A stretch of DNA of 64,000 nt from Candidatus Trichofilum aggregatum (GTDB lineage: Bacteria; Chloroflexota; Anaerolineae; Promineifilales; Promineifilaceae), in the NCBI GenBank assembly GCA_016716885.1, contig JADJUV010000004.1, positions 1-64,000 of the forward strand, read 5' to 3'. Shown one piece after another: positions 1 to 8,404 of this stretch (its first letter is position 1; each line of letters begins with the position of its first letter). A program made the position numbers and the translations under genes. Below the pieces are notes generated by a model. It saw nothing but the letters and a program-made list of their open reading frames with translations. It was not told the DNA's origin and did not search any database.

Positions 1-4
1 CAGT

Positions 5-115
5 TTACTTTTGCTTTTTTCCGGCTACAATCTTTTTGTCCTTTAACAAGTTGGGCGCATCGCCACTTCTACCTTCATCGCCACCGGGTTCAGGCCACTC
101 AACCTCATAGTTCAT
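5..115 (-). CDS. Possible small protein of 36 residues at the window edge
   Basis: A minus-strand frame begins ATG at 115 and ends TAA at 5-7, giving a charged, Gly/Glu/Lys-rich peptide that starts MNYEVEWPEPGG and ends KKQK. No family is recognised. There is no convincing ribosome binding site, and the open frame continues a short way upstream of the ATG, so it could be a chance frame or use another start. The rest of 1-220 shows nothing else before the MoxR gene. Confidence 0.22.
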   Translation of the reverse strand: MNYEVEWPEPGGDEGRSGDAPNLLKDKKIVAGKKQK

Positions 116-220
116 CGCCTCAATCCGGTTTTTTGTTACCAAGGTTTGGACTCACCGCGCCCAATTGGTTCCTGGAGCTCCAATAACCAATCAACCACAA
201 CCGTTCCCTGAGGAAAACCC

Positions 221-1168
221 ATGTTCAAAGACATCACTGACGTTCGCCAACGCCTGCAACAGCAGCAATACATCACCTCTGACGAAATCGCTACCGTCGT
301 TTATCTCGCCCAAAATTTGTGTAAACCAATCTTGGCGGAAGGGCCAGCCGGGGTGGGCAAAACCGAACTCGCCAAAGTGTGGTCGAAAGCCCTGGGGCGG
401 CCGCTCATTCGGTTGCAATGTTATGAAGGGTTAGATGAGAGTAAAGCCCTCTACGAGTGGGAATACGCCAAACAGATGCTGTACACCCAACTCCTGCGCG
501 ACACCCTGCGTAGCTCACTCGAAGGCATCACCACCCTGGCCGAAGCCGCCCAACGCATCGCCCAGGAAGAAAATGTCTTCTTCTCCGAAAATTTCCTGCT
601 ACCCCGCCCGCTGCTCACCGCCCTCACCTCAGATGAGCCGGTCATCCTGCTCATTGACGAAATAGACCGCGCCGATGTCGAGTTTGAAGCCTTCCTGCTC
701 GAAGTGCTGAGCGATTTCCAGGTCAGCGTCCCTGAACTGGGCACGATTTCCGCCAAACACCAGCCGATGGTGCTTCTCACCAGCAACAACACCCGCGAAC
801 TCAGCGAAGCCCTCAAACGACGTTGCCTCTTCCTCTATGTGGATTACCCCACTCTGGAAAACGAACTCAACATTGTGCGGCTCAAAGTGCCCGATTTATC
901 CCCGGAACTGGCGCGGCAGGCGGTCACGGTCGTGCAGCAACTCCGCAACATGGATTTACGCAAAGTGCCCAGCATCAGCGAAACCCTGGATTGGGCACGG
1001 GCGTTGGTGACCCTCAACGCCAAAGATATTGACCAGGAAACCCTGACCAACACCTTGACGGTACTGCTGAAATATGAAACCGACGTACAAAAGGCCAAAC
1101 GGATGATGGGCGATGGTGGCAGTCGTCGCAAGGGAGGCGGTAGCACTTATGGACGACCGAATAGTTGA
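221..1168 (+). CDS. MoxR-family AAA+ ATPase
   Basis: Cytosolic AAA+ ATPase of 315 residues in the MoxR class, which works with a VWA-domain partner to insert metals or mature enzyme complexes. Walker A GPAGVGKT is at residues 41-48 and Walker B LLIDEIDR at about 143-150. The sensor 1 region LLTSNNTRELS is followed by the arginine stretch ALKRRCLF. Length matches single-domain MoxR proteins. The ATG follows a CTGAGGAAAA leader. Its 3' end overlaps the start of the VWA gene by about 20 bases, so the two are translated as a pair. In other genomes such pairs accompany CO dehydrogenase, methanol dehydrogenase or other metalloenzymes, but no such client is in the window. The family call is firm; the substrate is unknown. 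Confidence 0.93.
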   Translation: MFKDITDVRQRLQQQQYITSDEIATVVYLAQNLCKPILAEGPAGVGKTELAKVWSKALGRPLIRLQCYEGLDESKALYEWEYAKQMLYTQLLRDTLRSSLEGITTLAEAAQRIAQEENVFFSENFLLPRPLLTALTSDEPVILLIDEIDRADVEFEAFLLEVLSDFQVSVPELGTISAKHQPMVLLTSNNTRELSEALKRRCLFLYVDYPTLENELNIVRLKVPDLSPELARQAVTVVQQLRNMDLRKVPSISETLDWARALVTLNAKDIDQETLTNTLTVLLKYETDVQKAKRMMGDGGSRRKGGGSTYGRPNS

Positions 1169-2525
1169 GTTTATTCGTGGTTTGCGAGCCGCCGGGGTGC
1201 GTATCTCCGTGGCCGAATCAGTGGATGCCCTCAATGCCACCGGGGTGATGGGTGTCACCGAAAAGGAGTTGTTCAAGGCGTCGCTACGCAGCACGCTGGT
1301 CAAACAGGCAGATGACTTTCCGGCCTTTGAGGAGCTATTTCCGCTCTACTTTGGTAGTGGCGGCCCACCCATGCAGAATGCGATGGATGATCTGACGCCG
1401 GATGAGCAATCTATGTTGCAGGCGGCGTTGTCGGCTTTAAGCGGCCGCATGCAACAACTCATGGATTGGCTCACCAGTGGCAACCCACCCAGCAAAGAAG
1501 AGCTAGAAGATTTAGCCCGGCAGGCGGGCATCAAATGGGCCAACAATCCCGGCGAAGCTCAATACATCACCCGGCGCATGTTGCGCCAGATGGGGTTTGC
1601 CCACCTGGAAGATCAGATGCAACAGCTCATGCAAAAGCTGCAGGAGATGGGCATGAGCCAGGAAGCGATGGAAAAGCTGATGGGGGTTGTGCAGGCCAAT
1701 CGGGAAGCCCTGGCCGAACAAATCGCGCAGCAAATCGGTTTGCAAATCGCCCAGGATCGTGCCGAACGCCCCGACGAATTACACGGCTCTGACCTGATGC
1801 ACAAACCGTTCGATTCGCTCAGTTCGGCCGAGGCGGACATTTTGCGGCAAGAAGTCAAGCGGCTGGTGATGCAATTGCGGAGCCGGGCCGCCCTGCGCCG
1901 CAAACGAGGCAAAGAAGGCAAGTTTGACGCCAAAGGCACAATCCGCACCAATCAGCGTTATGGCGGTGTGCCCCTGGAAATCAAGTTCAAGAAGAACAAA
2001 CTCAAACCCAGCCTGGTCCTTATCTGTGATGTGTCCCGTTCCATGCACCATGTGTTGGAGTTCATGTTGCAGATGGTGTACGAAATGCACGATCAGGTGC
2101 ATCGGGTGCGTAGCTTTGCCTTTTACGGTGACCTGTCCGAAATCACCGTTGATATGGCTAATATGCGGATTGATGAAGCGGTGCAAGCGGCTTATAATGC
2201 CGTGCCCGGTGGCAGCTACCGCACCGATCTGGGGCAAAGTCTGATGACGTTCCATAGCCGCTACTTGAACACGGTGGATTCACGGACAACGGTCATTGTG
2301 TTGGGCGATGGGCGGAACAATTACAATCCGTCACGCCTGGATTTGCTGAAAGATATCCAGCGACGGGCCAAACGGCTCCTCTGGTTTAATCCGGAGGCGC
2401 GGGAGCAATGGGGAACGGGCGACAGCATCATGGAAGAGTATGAACCGGGTACGGATGATGTGTTTATTATCCGGAACCTGGCCCAGCTGGCGACCGCGAT
2501 TGACAAAATGATGGCTTACAGTTAG
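1149..2525 (+). CDS. VWA-domain protein, CoxE-like partner of MoxR
   Basis: Protein of 458 residues. The N-terminal half is helical and acidic with many Met/Gln-rich segments. A von Willebrand A domain lies in the C-terminal third: the metal-ion-dependent adhesion site DVSRS is at about residue 294, followed by the threonine and aspartate positions of the fold (SYRTDLG, VLGDGRNN). This is the CoxE/VWA-CoxE type that partners MoxR ATPases. I chose the ATG at 1149 (MDDRIVEF) over an upstream GTG at 1113 because it gives the usual 20-base overlap with moxR. The function is probably joint remodelling or metal loading of an unidentified client. The family assignment is good; the role is inferred from the pairing. 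Confidence 0.88.
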   Translation: MDDRIVEFIRGLRAAGVRISVAESVDALNATGVMGVTEKELFKASLRSTLVKQADDFPAFEELFPLYFGSGGPPMQNAMDDLTPDEQSMLQAALSALSGRMQQLMDWLTSGNPPSKEELEDLARQAGIKWANNPGEAQYITRRMLRQMGFAHLEDQMQQLMQKLQEMGMSQEAMEKLMGVVQANREALAEQIAQQIGLQIAQDRAERPDELHGSDLMHKPFDSLSSAEADILRQEVKRLVMQLRSRAALRRKRGKEGKFDAKGTIRTNQRYGGVPLEIKFKKNKLKPSLVLICDVSRSMHHVLEFMLQMVYEMHDQVHRVRSFAFYGDLSEITVDMANMRIDEAVQAAYNAVPGGSYRTDLGQSLMTFHSRYLNTVDSRTTVIVLGDGRNNYNPSRLDLLKDIQRRAKRLLWFNPEAREQWGTGDSIMEEYEPGTDDVFIIRNLAQLATAIDKMMAYS

Positions 2526-2567
2526 CCCATGAAGAAAAAGAAGGACACAGAGAGCACGATTTCTCGT

Positions 2568-2657
2568 TCTACGCTCTGCGTGGAATGATCCCTTCGACGC
2601 TCTGCGTCGAGTAGGACGCAGAGCGTCCCAGATGGTATTCCCACGCAGAGCGTAGGA
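2568..2657. repeat. Intergenic nested inverted repeat built on ACGCTCTGCGT
   Basis: The gap between the VWA gene and the M29 gene holds the word ACGCTCTGCG twice and its complement CGCAGAGCGT twice. The outer arms are 2570-2583 and 2641-2654, and a 17-base near-palindrome lies at 2594-2610. It could fold into a branched hairpin that terminates the upstream operon. Confidence 0.75.
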
Positions 2658-2714
2658 ATAAGTTCTGAGACCTGAATAAATATGTTTATTTACGCTAGAT
2701 ACTGAGGTGTTTTC

Positions 2715-3818
2715 ATGGCTGATCCACGTGTTACCAAGTTAGCTCAGGTGTTAGTCCATTATTCGTTGGCTTTGCAGCCGGGCGAAAAGTTTGTGATTGT
2801 TACTGGTCCGGCGGCTGAGCCGTTAAATTTGGCCGTTTATAAAGAGGCTATTTTGGCTGGGGCGCATGTCATCGTACAGCAGCCCATTCCTGGCAGTAAC
2901 GAAATCTTTTTTAAGTACGCCAGCGACGAACAACTGGAGTATGTGTCCCCTTTCCAGGAATTTGTCATGGACAACATGGATGCTTATCTCAGCATTGGCG
3001 CGACGGTCAACACCCGTAGTCTCTCTGGCGTAGACCCCAAACGGCAAAGCCGGGCTTCTAAAGCCAGTGCGCCCTTATTTGCTAAGGTGATGCAACGGTT
3101 TGCTGATGGAAGTTTGAAATGGTGTGGCACCCGGTTCCCCACCCATGCCTCAGCTCAGGAAGCGGATATGAGCCTGAGTGAGTACGAGGATTTTGTCTAT
3201 AGTGCGGGCCTGTTACATTTGGATGATCCGGTGGCGGCCTGGAAAGCGGTAGGGGAACAGCAACAGAAGCTAGTTGACTGGCTGACGGGGCGGGACAAGG
3301 CGGTATTGAAGGGAGAGAACATTGATCTGACACTCTCGATTAAGGGGCGCAATTTTGTGAAAGCCTGCGGCCGCGAAAACTTCCCTGATGGCGAAATCTT
3401 CACGTCACCCGTCGAAACATCCGTCAACGGCTGGGTGCGGTTCGGTTATCCGGCCATTTACGGCGGCCGCGAAGTTACCAACATCGAACTCTGGTTTGAA
3501 GATGGCAAAATCGTCAAAGAAACGGCCAGCAAAGGGGAAGAGCTACTCACCGCTCTGCTCAACACCGACGATGGCTCCCGCATCCTCGGCGAATGGGGTA
3601 TCGGCACCAACTACGGCATCAACCGGTTCACCAAAGATATGCTCTTTGATGAAAAGATGGGCGGCACCATTCATCTGGCGGTGGGGGCCGGTTTCCCCGA
3701 ATGTGGTAGTCAGAATAAGTCCGGTGTCCATTGGGACATGCTCTGCGACATGGCCGACAGCGAAATTACGGTAGATGGTGACCTGTTCTACCGCAATGGA
3801 CATCCGGTGGTAGGATAG
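2715..3818 (+). CDS. M29-family aminopeptidase
   Basis: Metallo-aminopeptidase of 367 residues in the M29 (AmpS/AmpT/PepS) family, which removes N-terminal residues from peptides in the cytosol using two divalent metals. The N-terminal RVTKLAQVLVHYSLALQPGE and the motif KWCGTRFPTHASAQ are typical. The C-terminal metal site is visible as HLAVGAGFPECG followed by GVHWDMLCD, which carries the His and Asp ligands. No signal peptide. Length is near the usual 370-410. It stands alone between an inverted repeat and the MFS gene, so housekeeping peptide turnover is the simplest role. Confidence 0.93.
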   Translation: MADPRVTKLAQVLVHYSLALQPGEKFVIVTGPAAEPLNLAVYKEAILAGAHVIVQQPIPGSNEIFFKYASDEQLEYVSPFQEFVMDNMDAYLSIGATVNTRSLSGVDPKRQSRASKASAPLFAKVMQRFADGSLKWCGTRFPTHASAQEADMSLSEYEDFVYSAGLLHLDDPVAAWKAVGEQQQKLVDWLTGRDKAVLKGENIDLTLSIKGRNFVKACGRENFPDGEIFTSPVETSVNGWVRFGYPAIYGGREVTNIELWFEDGKIVKETASKGEELLTALLNTDDGSRILGEWGIGTNYGINRFTKDMLFDEKMGGTIHLAVGAGFPECGSQNKSGVHWDMLCDMADSEITVDGDLFYRNGHPVVG

Positions 3819-3835
3819 GAACTCGGCGAAGAAAA

Positions 3836-3941
3836 TAATTAATTGTTGAATGGTTGAACGGCTGAATGGTTAATCAAGCGGTGCATAAATCTTCCCATTA
3901 ATCATTCACCAATTCACAAATTCAACAATTAATTATTCAAC
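3836..3941. repeat. Intergenic inverted repeat built on GTTGAATGGTT
   Basis: The AT-rich gap before the MFS gene contains AATTAATTGTTGAATGG, GTTGAACGG and CTGAATGGTTAAT on the left. Their complements ATTAATCATTCACC, AATTCAACAATTAATT and TTATTCAAC lie on the right. It shares the layout of other gaps in the window (iterated word plus complement) but not their sequence. Confidence 0.7.
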
Positions 3942-3958
3942 TGTTCCTACGAGTTCCC

Positions 3959-5179
3959 ATGCATACCCCCCTCAAAACCCTCCCCCGCAACGTCTGGGCC
4001 GTTACCCTCACCAGCTTCCTCACCGATATTTCTAGCGAGATGATTTTCAACCTGTTGCCGCTGTTCCTGGCTAACGTGCTGGGGGTGCGGACAAATGTCA
4101 TTGGCCTGATTGAAGGGCTGGCCGAGACGGTTGCCAGTCTGCTCAAGCTGTTTTCCGGCTGGTTTTCCGACCGCATTGGGCAACGGAAATCGCTGGCGGT
4201 GGCCGGGTACGGACTATCGGCTCTGGTGAAACCGTTGCTCTATTTTGCTTCATCCTGGGGCGGTGTGTTGGCCGTGCGCTTTGTGGATCGGCTGGGTAAG
4301 GGGATACGCACTGCCCCGCGTGATGCCCTGGTAGCGGATAGCGTCAGCCCGCAACAGCGGGGTTTGGCTTTTGGCCTGCACCGGGCTGGGGATACGGCCG
4401 GGGCGATGGTGGGCATGTTGATCGCCCTGGTGGTGGTCTGGCTGATGCAAACGGACGCCTTAACCCTGGCCCGCGAAACCTTCCAGCGGTTGATCTTGAT
4501 TAGCATGGTTCCCGGGTTTTTGGCGGTGGTGGGGCTTGTCTGGTTAGCGCGGGAAGTACCGGTGACCGAACTGCGGCCGCGGCCGCAACTGTCCTGGCGC
4601 GGTTTACCCCCTGAGTTTCGTCGCTATGTGTTGGTAGTTTTGCTGTTCACCCTGGGCAATTCTGCTGATGCCTTCCTGATCTTGCGGGCACAGGAGCGGG
4701 GGCTGAGTGTTTTGGGCGTTCTGGGCATGTTGGCGACCTTTAATCTGGTCTATGCCGTTATTTCTGGCCCAGCCGGAGCATTATCGGACAGGATTGGTCG
4801 GCGCAAGCTGTTGGTGGGGGGGTGGCTGGTATATGCCTTGTTGTACCTGGGTTTTGGCCTGGCCGCGGCCGCGTGGCACATCTGGGTTCTCTACGCCCTT
4901 TATGGCATTTATTACGGCACGGTCGAAGGCACAGCGAAAGCGTTCGTGGCCGATCTGGTGGCCAAGGAGCAACGGGGTACGGCCTATGGGGTGTACAATG
5001 CGGCGGTGGGGATAGCCGCCTTGCCCGCCAGCCTGATCGCCGGGGTGTTATGGCAGGGAGTAGGGAGTTGGCAGGGGTTTGGCGCGGCCGCGCCGTTCTT
5101 ATTTGGGGCGATGTTGGCCCTAATCGCCGTTGTTTTGTTCTTCTATTGGCTTCCCCACCCGGAATTGCCTTTGCAGTAA
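3959..5179 (+). CDS. MFS transporter, 12 membrane segments
   Basis: Major facilitator superfamily carrier of 406 residues with about twelve hydrophobic segments. The loop between helices 2 and 3 carries the family signature as GWFSDRIGQRKS, and the second half repeats it as GALSDRIGRRKL. The stretch RFVDRLGKGIRTAPRDALV is characteristic of a group of bacterial MFS proteins often annotated as drug or sugar efflux carriers, but substrate cannot be read from sequence. It begins directly after an inverted repeat with ATG preceded by a weak ribosome site, and it is not clearly co-transcribed with msrPQ downstream. Confidence 0.9.
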   Translation: MHTPLKTLPRNVWAVTLTSFLTDISSEMIFNLLPLFLANVLGVRTNVIGLIEGLAETVASLLKLFSGWFSDRIGQRKSLAVAGYGLSALVKPLLYFASSWGGVLAVRFVDRLGKGIRTAPRDALVADSVSPQQRGLAFGLHRAGDTAGAMVGMLIALVVVWLMQTDALTLARETFQRLILISMVPGFLAVVGLVWLAREVPVTELRPRPQLSWRGLPPEFRRYVLVVLLFTLGNSADAFLILRAQERGLSVLGVLGMLATFNLVYAVISGPAGALSDRIGRRKLLVGGWLVYALLYLGFGLAAAAWHIWVLYALYGIYYGTVEGTAKAFVADLVAKEQRGTAYGVYNAAVGIAALPASLIAGVLWQGVGSWQGFGAAAPFLFGAMLALIAVVLFFYWLPHPELPLQ

Positions 5180-5243
5180 GAACTCTGTAAGCATCTCCTA
5201 ATGCCTCTGTTGGCTTCCCCGTTTATGATTACCCCTAAATGAC

Positions 5244-5300
5244 GGGAGTTCCCAGAGTTCCTAGAGTTCCTCTGAGTTCCCCCAGTTCCCAAGCGTTCCG
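5244..5300. repeat. Direct iteration of GAGTTCC before msrP
   Basis: GAGTTCC or AGTTCC occurs five times in under 60 bases (GGGAGTTCCC, AGAGTTCC, AGAGTTCC, TGAGTTCC, CAGTTCCC). The same word returns at 17250-17270 upstream of the HTH-NB-ARC gene. It is one of the iterated-word gaps of this window. Confidence 0.7.
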
Positions 5301-5318
5301 GCATTAAGGAGACACATC

Positions 5319-6305
5319 ATGTTCATCAAAAAGAAAAAATCGTGGGAAATTCCCGCTTCTGAAGTAACCCCTGAACCCCTTTTCCTCTCACGGCGACAAT
5401 TTATGACCGGCGCGGCCGCGCTTTCTGCCACCGCTCTTTTAGCCGCCTGTGGTGGTAGCAAAGCCGCCGAAACTGGCCCCGTCGGTAGTGCCCCCGTAAA
5501 CGAAGCCGATTTATCGGCTGGTCAGGTATCCGCTACCACCGACGAACTGGGTGAGGCCCTCACCGGCTACGAAGATATTGTCACCTACAACAACTATTAC
5601 GAGTTCTCCACCGACAAAGAGGATGTATCCCGGCTGGCAACCAATTATTCCACCTCGCCCTGGCAGGTTGAAGTGGGTGGTCTGGTTAACAAGCCCGGCA
5701 CGTTTGACGTGGATGACCTCAAGAGCATGTTTGATCAGGAAGAGCGCATCTACCGCCTGCGCTGTGTCGAAGCCTGGTCTATGGTTATCCCCTGGATTGG
5801 TTTCCCCATGAGCAAACTCCTGGCCGCCGTTGAACCAACAGCCGATGCCAAATATGTCCGTTTTGAAACGGTGTACGACCCCGACAACATGCCCGGCCAG
5901 AAAAGCCCCTGGTACGAATGGCCCTACGTCGAAGGGTTACGCCTGGATGAAGCCATGAATGATCTGGCTTTGTTTGCCACCGGGCTATATGGCAAGGATT
6001 TGTTGCCCCAAAGTGGTGCGCCCATCCGGGTGGTTGTGCCCTGGAAATATGGTTTTAAGAGCATCAAATCTATCGTCAAGATTGAACTGGTTGCCGAACA
6101 ACCGAAATCGTTATGGATGGCGGCCGCGTCGAACGAGTATGGTTTTTACGCCAATGTCAACCCGGAAGTGGACCACCCCCGCTGGTCACAGGCCAGCGAA
6201 CGCCGCATTGGTGAGCTAAGTCGTCGTCCCACCCTCATGTTCAACGGCTACGAAGAGCAGGTCGCCTCACTTTATAGCGACATGGATTTGCGGCAGAATT
6301 TCTGA
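5319..6305 (+). CDS. msrP: Protein-methionine-sulfoxide reductase catalytic subunit MsrP
   Basis: Periplasmic molybdopterin enzyme that reduces methionine sulfoxide in oxidised envelope proteins, taking electrons from MsrQ. It has 328 residues, matching the family length. A twin-arginine signal is visible (SRRQF at 24-28), followed by a hydrophobic stretch ending in LAAC at 41-44. It may therefore be a Tat-exported lipoprotein, unusual for MsrP but common in bacteria anchoring such enzymes. The cofactor-binding cysteine is Cys149 in YRLRCVEAW. The downstream residues PWIGFPMSKLL and VVPWKYGFKSIKSIVKIEL match the family. msrQ follows after 78 bases in the usual order. The assignment is strong from both motif and pairing. 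Confidence 0.95.
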   Translation: MFIKKKKSWEIPASEVTPEPLFLSRRQFMTGAAALSATALLAACGGSKAAETGPVGSAPVNEADLSAGQVSATTDELGEALTGYEDIVTYNNYYEFSTDKEDVSRLATNYSTSPWQVEVGGLVNKPGTFDVDDLKSMFDQEERIYRLRCVEAWSMVIPWIGFPMSKLLAAVEPTADAKYVRFETVYDPDNMPGQKSPWYEWPYVEGLRLDEAMNDLALFATGLYGKDLLPQSGAPIRVVVPWKYGFKSIKSIVKIELVAEQPKSLWMAAASNEYGFYANVNPEVDHPRWSQASERRIGELSRRPTLMFNGYEEQVASLYSDMDLRQNF

Positions 6306-6378
6306 TGGTTTCAGTCTCAAGTTTCAGGTTTCAAGTCATGCCTTAAACTCGAAACTCCGAACTCGAAACCCGAAACTA
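6306..6378. repeat. Intergenic iterated inverted repeat (GTTTCAAG / CGAAACTC) between msrP and msrQ
   Basis: The left half carries GTTTCAG, AAGTTTCAGG and TTTCAAG. The right half carries the complement-like series CTCGAAACTC, CTCGAAACCC and CGAAAC. The element sits inside an operon, so it is not simply a terminator at an operon end. Confidence 0.65.
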
Positions 6379-6383
6379 TTCTT

Positions 6384-7040
6384 ATGAACAAAAAACTCTC
6401 CCAAATCGTCAATTGGGCCGTTCATATCGGCTCGCTCATCCCGTTTATCTTGCTGGTCATTGGTTTTTACACGGATGACCTGACGGCCGATCCGGTGCGG
6501 GAAATTACCCTGCGTACCGGCAAAACTGCGCTCATTTTACTTATTTTGTCTCTGGCTGTGACACCGTTGATGACCTGGTTTGACTGGAAATTCCTCACGC
6601 CCAGTCGGCGACCGTTAGGTCTGTATGCTTTCTTTTATGTATGCCTGCACCTGCTCACCTTCGTCTACCTGGATTACGGTCTGCAATGGGCCTTCATCAT
6701 TGAGGGGATTACCGAAAAGCGGTACGCTCTGGTAGGCTTTACCGCTTGGCTCTTACTCATACCCCTGGCACTTACCTCTACCAAATGGGCGCAAAAGAAG
6801 ATGGGCCAACGTTGGAAGCAACTGCACAAACTGGCCTACGTGATCGGGATATTAGCCATCATCCACTATGTCTGGCTGGTTAAGAATGCCTACACCCAAC
6901 CAGCCTTATTCGGCCTGATATTGCTGATTCTCCTACTCTCCCGCTGGCAACCCATCAAACAGCGCATCATCCAGTTCCGTCGGAATGTTAAGAAGCGGGG
7001 GATTCAGCGGGCGGCGGTGACGAATGGGAGTGGGGATTGA
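6384..7040 (+). CDS. msrQ: MsrQ, heme-binding membrane subunit of the MsrPQ system
   Basis: Inner-membrane b-type cytochrome of 218 residues with about six hydrophobic helices, in the ferric-reductase-like transmembrane family. It passes quinol or flavin electrons to MsrP. Conserved histidines appear in YVCLHLLTF, WKQLHKLAYV and AIIHYVWLVK, consistent with heme ligands. The PSRRPLGLYAFFYV motif is typical of YedZ/MsrQ. It follows msrP directly. Its stop codon lies exactly at the edge of a GAGAGACTGAGAGACT iterated repeat, so the present C-terminus may have been set by that repeat. Confidence 0.94.
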   Translation: MNKKLSQIVNWAVHIGSLIPFILLVIGFYTDDLTADPVREITLRTGKTALILLILSLAVTPLMTWFDWKFLTPSRRPLGLYAFFYVCLHLLTFVYLDYGLQWAFIIEGITEKRYALVGFTAWLLLIPLALTSTKWAQKKMGQRWKQLHKLAYVIGILAIIHYVWLVKNAYTQPALFGLILLILLLSRWQPIKQRIIQFRRNVKKRGIQRAAVTNGSGD

Positions 7041-7064
7041 GAGACTGAGAGACTAAGAGAGATT
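7037..7064. repeat. GAGAGACT iterated repeat at the msrQ stop codon
   Basis: TGAGAGACTGAGAGACTAAG begins at the msrQ stop codon. The same word family recurs at 15559, 20991, 24747, 25985 and 31934, twice overlapping gene ends. The rest of 7065-7227 shows no gene. Confidence 0.7.
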
Positions 7065-7227
7065 GGCGGGGAGAAAAGTGCTTTTCACCACGCCTTTTTT
7101 TGTACTGTAGGTGCTACCTCGGTAACTTGCTCTGGCACGGAACGGCAGGCTCGTTTTCCGGTTGCCTAGGTTTAAATTGACAAAACAGCTGCTCGCAAAG
7201 TCTTTAACCATAGTTGTGGAGATGTGT

Positions 7228-8136
7228 ATGCCTGAAACGACGATTCGCCCGGGTACGGTGGAAGATTCTTATGCTGTTTTTTATCTGTTTGAAGAAACTT
7301 TGGCTGATTTGATGGTGCGCCTGGGCATGGGCGACGGTTCGCGCTGGTCGGAGCCGGAGAAGTTGGCCCAGGTGTGGTCAGAACGACAACCCCTGTATGA
7401 GTACCTGGCCCGCTCGGCCGAACAGTTCTGGGTGGCGGAGCAAGGTGGGCAAATCGTGGGTTTTGCCCGCACGGTTTTCCATGATGGGGTGCGGGAGCTG
7501 ACGGAATATTTTGTCAAACCAGAGGCGCAATCGGCCGGGGTGGGCAAGGAGCTACTCGGTCGTGCTTTTCCGGCTGAAGGAGCACAAACCCGGCTGATTA
7601 TTGCCACATTCGACAGCCGGGCACAGGCACGGTACATGAAGTTGGGGGTGTATCCCCAATTCCCGCTCTACTATTTCTGGCGTCAGCCACAAGTCGTAGC
7701 TGTGCCCACTGATTTAGTGATTCGGCCCCTGGTGGTGGCACCGGAGACATTGGCTATTTTGGACACGATTGACAAGACGGTTATCGGTTTTCCGCGGCCG
7801 CAAGATCATCAATGGTTGGCGACAGATCGGCAGGGTTGGCTCTATTATCGGGGTGGGCAACCAGTGGGGTATGGGTACACCGGGCGGCTCAATGGGCCGT
7901 TTGCCTTGTTAGAGGCGCAGGATTACCCGGCGGTGCTGGCTCATGCGGAAGGGATCGCGGCCGCGGCCCAGCTTGACCATTTTGGCGTCGAAATCCCCAT
8001 GATCAATCGCACGGCGGTGGCTTATCTGCTAGAGCAAGGGTTCCAAATGGATGGTTTTGTGGCTCTGTTCATGTGGGACAAACCGCTCGGTAATCTGGCG
8101 AATTATATCTGTACCAGCCCCCCCTTCTTCCTGTAA
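7228..8136 (+). CDS. GNAT-family acetyltransferase with two GNAT domains
   Basis: Predicted acyl-CoA N-acyltransferase of 302 residues. The N-terminal GNAT domain (about 1-150) shows strand 4 and the CoA loop as REL..YFVKPEAQSAGVGKELL. A second, more divergent GNAT unit follows (about 155-300), ending with INRTAVAYLLEQGFQMDGFVALFM. Tandem GNATs of this size are common in Chloroflexota and Actinobacteria, usually of unknown substrate. I chose the ATG at 7228 (MPETTIRPG) because GGAG lies six bases upstream. A longer frame from 7162 adds residues unlike the family. Confidence 0.85.
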   Translation: MPETTIRPGTVEDSYAVFYLFEETLADLMVRLGMGDGSRWSEPEKLAQVWSERQPLYEYLARSAEQFWVAEQGGQIVGFARTVFHDGVRELTEYFVKPEAQSAGVGKELLGRAFPAEGAQTRLIIATFDSRAQARYMKLGVYPQFPLYYFWRQPQVVAVPTDLVIRPLVVAPETLAILDTIDKTVIGFPRPQDHQWLATDRQGWLYYRGGQPVGYGYTGRLNGPFALLEAQDYPAVLAHAEGIAAAAQLDHFGVEIPMINRTAVAYLLEQGFQMDGFVALFMWDKPLGNLANYICTSPPFFL

Positions 8137-8141
8137 ACACA

Positions 8142-8239
8142 GCTCTACCGGGTTTATCGGGGGAGTGGAGACTTTAGTCGGAACATCTCGTCCGGCTAAA
8201 GCCTCGACTCCTGATTCATCCCGTCCGCTCCGGTAGAGC
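8142..8239. repeat. 98-base nested inverted repeat with CTTTAGCCGG arms
   Basis: Outer arms GCTCTACCGG (8142-8151) and CCGGTAGAGC (8230-8239) enclose inner 21-base arms at 8162-8182 and 8191-8211. These match with three mismatches and contain CTTTAG and CTAAAG. The inner right arm (CCGGCTAAAGCCTCGACTCC) reappears inverted at 63821-63840. It is probably a small mobile palindrome or terminator element. The rest of 8137-8404 has nothing recognisable. Confidence 0.75.
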
Positions 8240-8404
8240 CGTAAACCCCAAGAACTATCTAAAGTTAGATACACTTCCCCCCTTAAGATGCTTCCCAGTC
8301 TGGTGGCGAACCTTATACTTTTCCCATTGTTATTTTATTAACCGGTAGTAAGGCACAAGCAGGGCAGAATAGGCCATTTTCTGTCATGCCATAGGGGTCG
8401 TATC

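Noticed and set aside
1113..1148. Extended start for the VWA protein at the upstream GTG
   Set aside because: The added residues read the MoxR C-terminal DNA in another frame and are not family-like; ATG 1149 gives the usual overlap.
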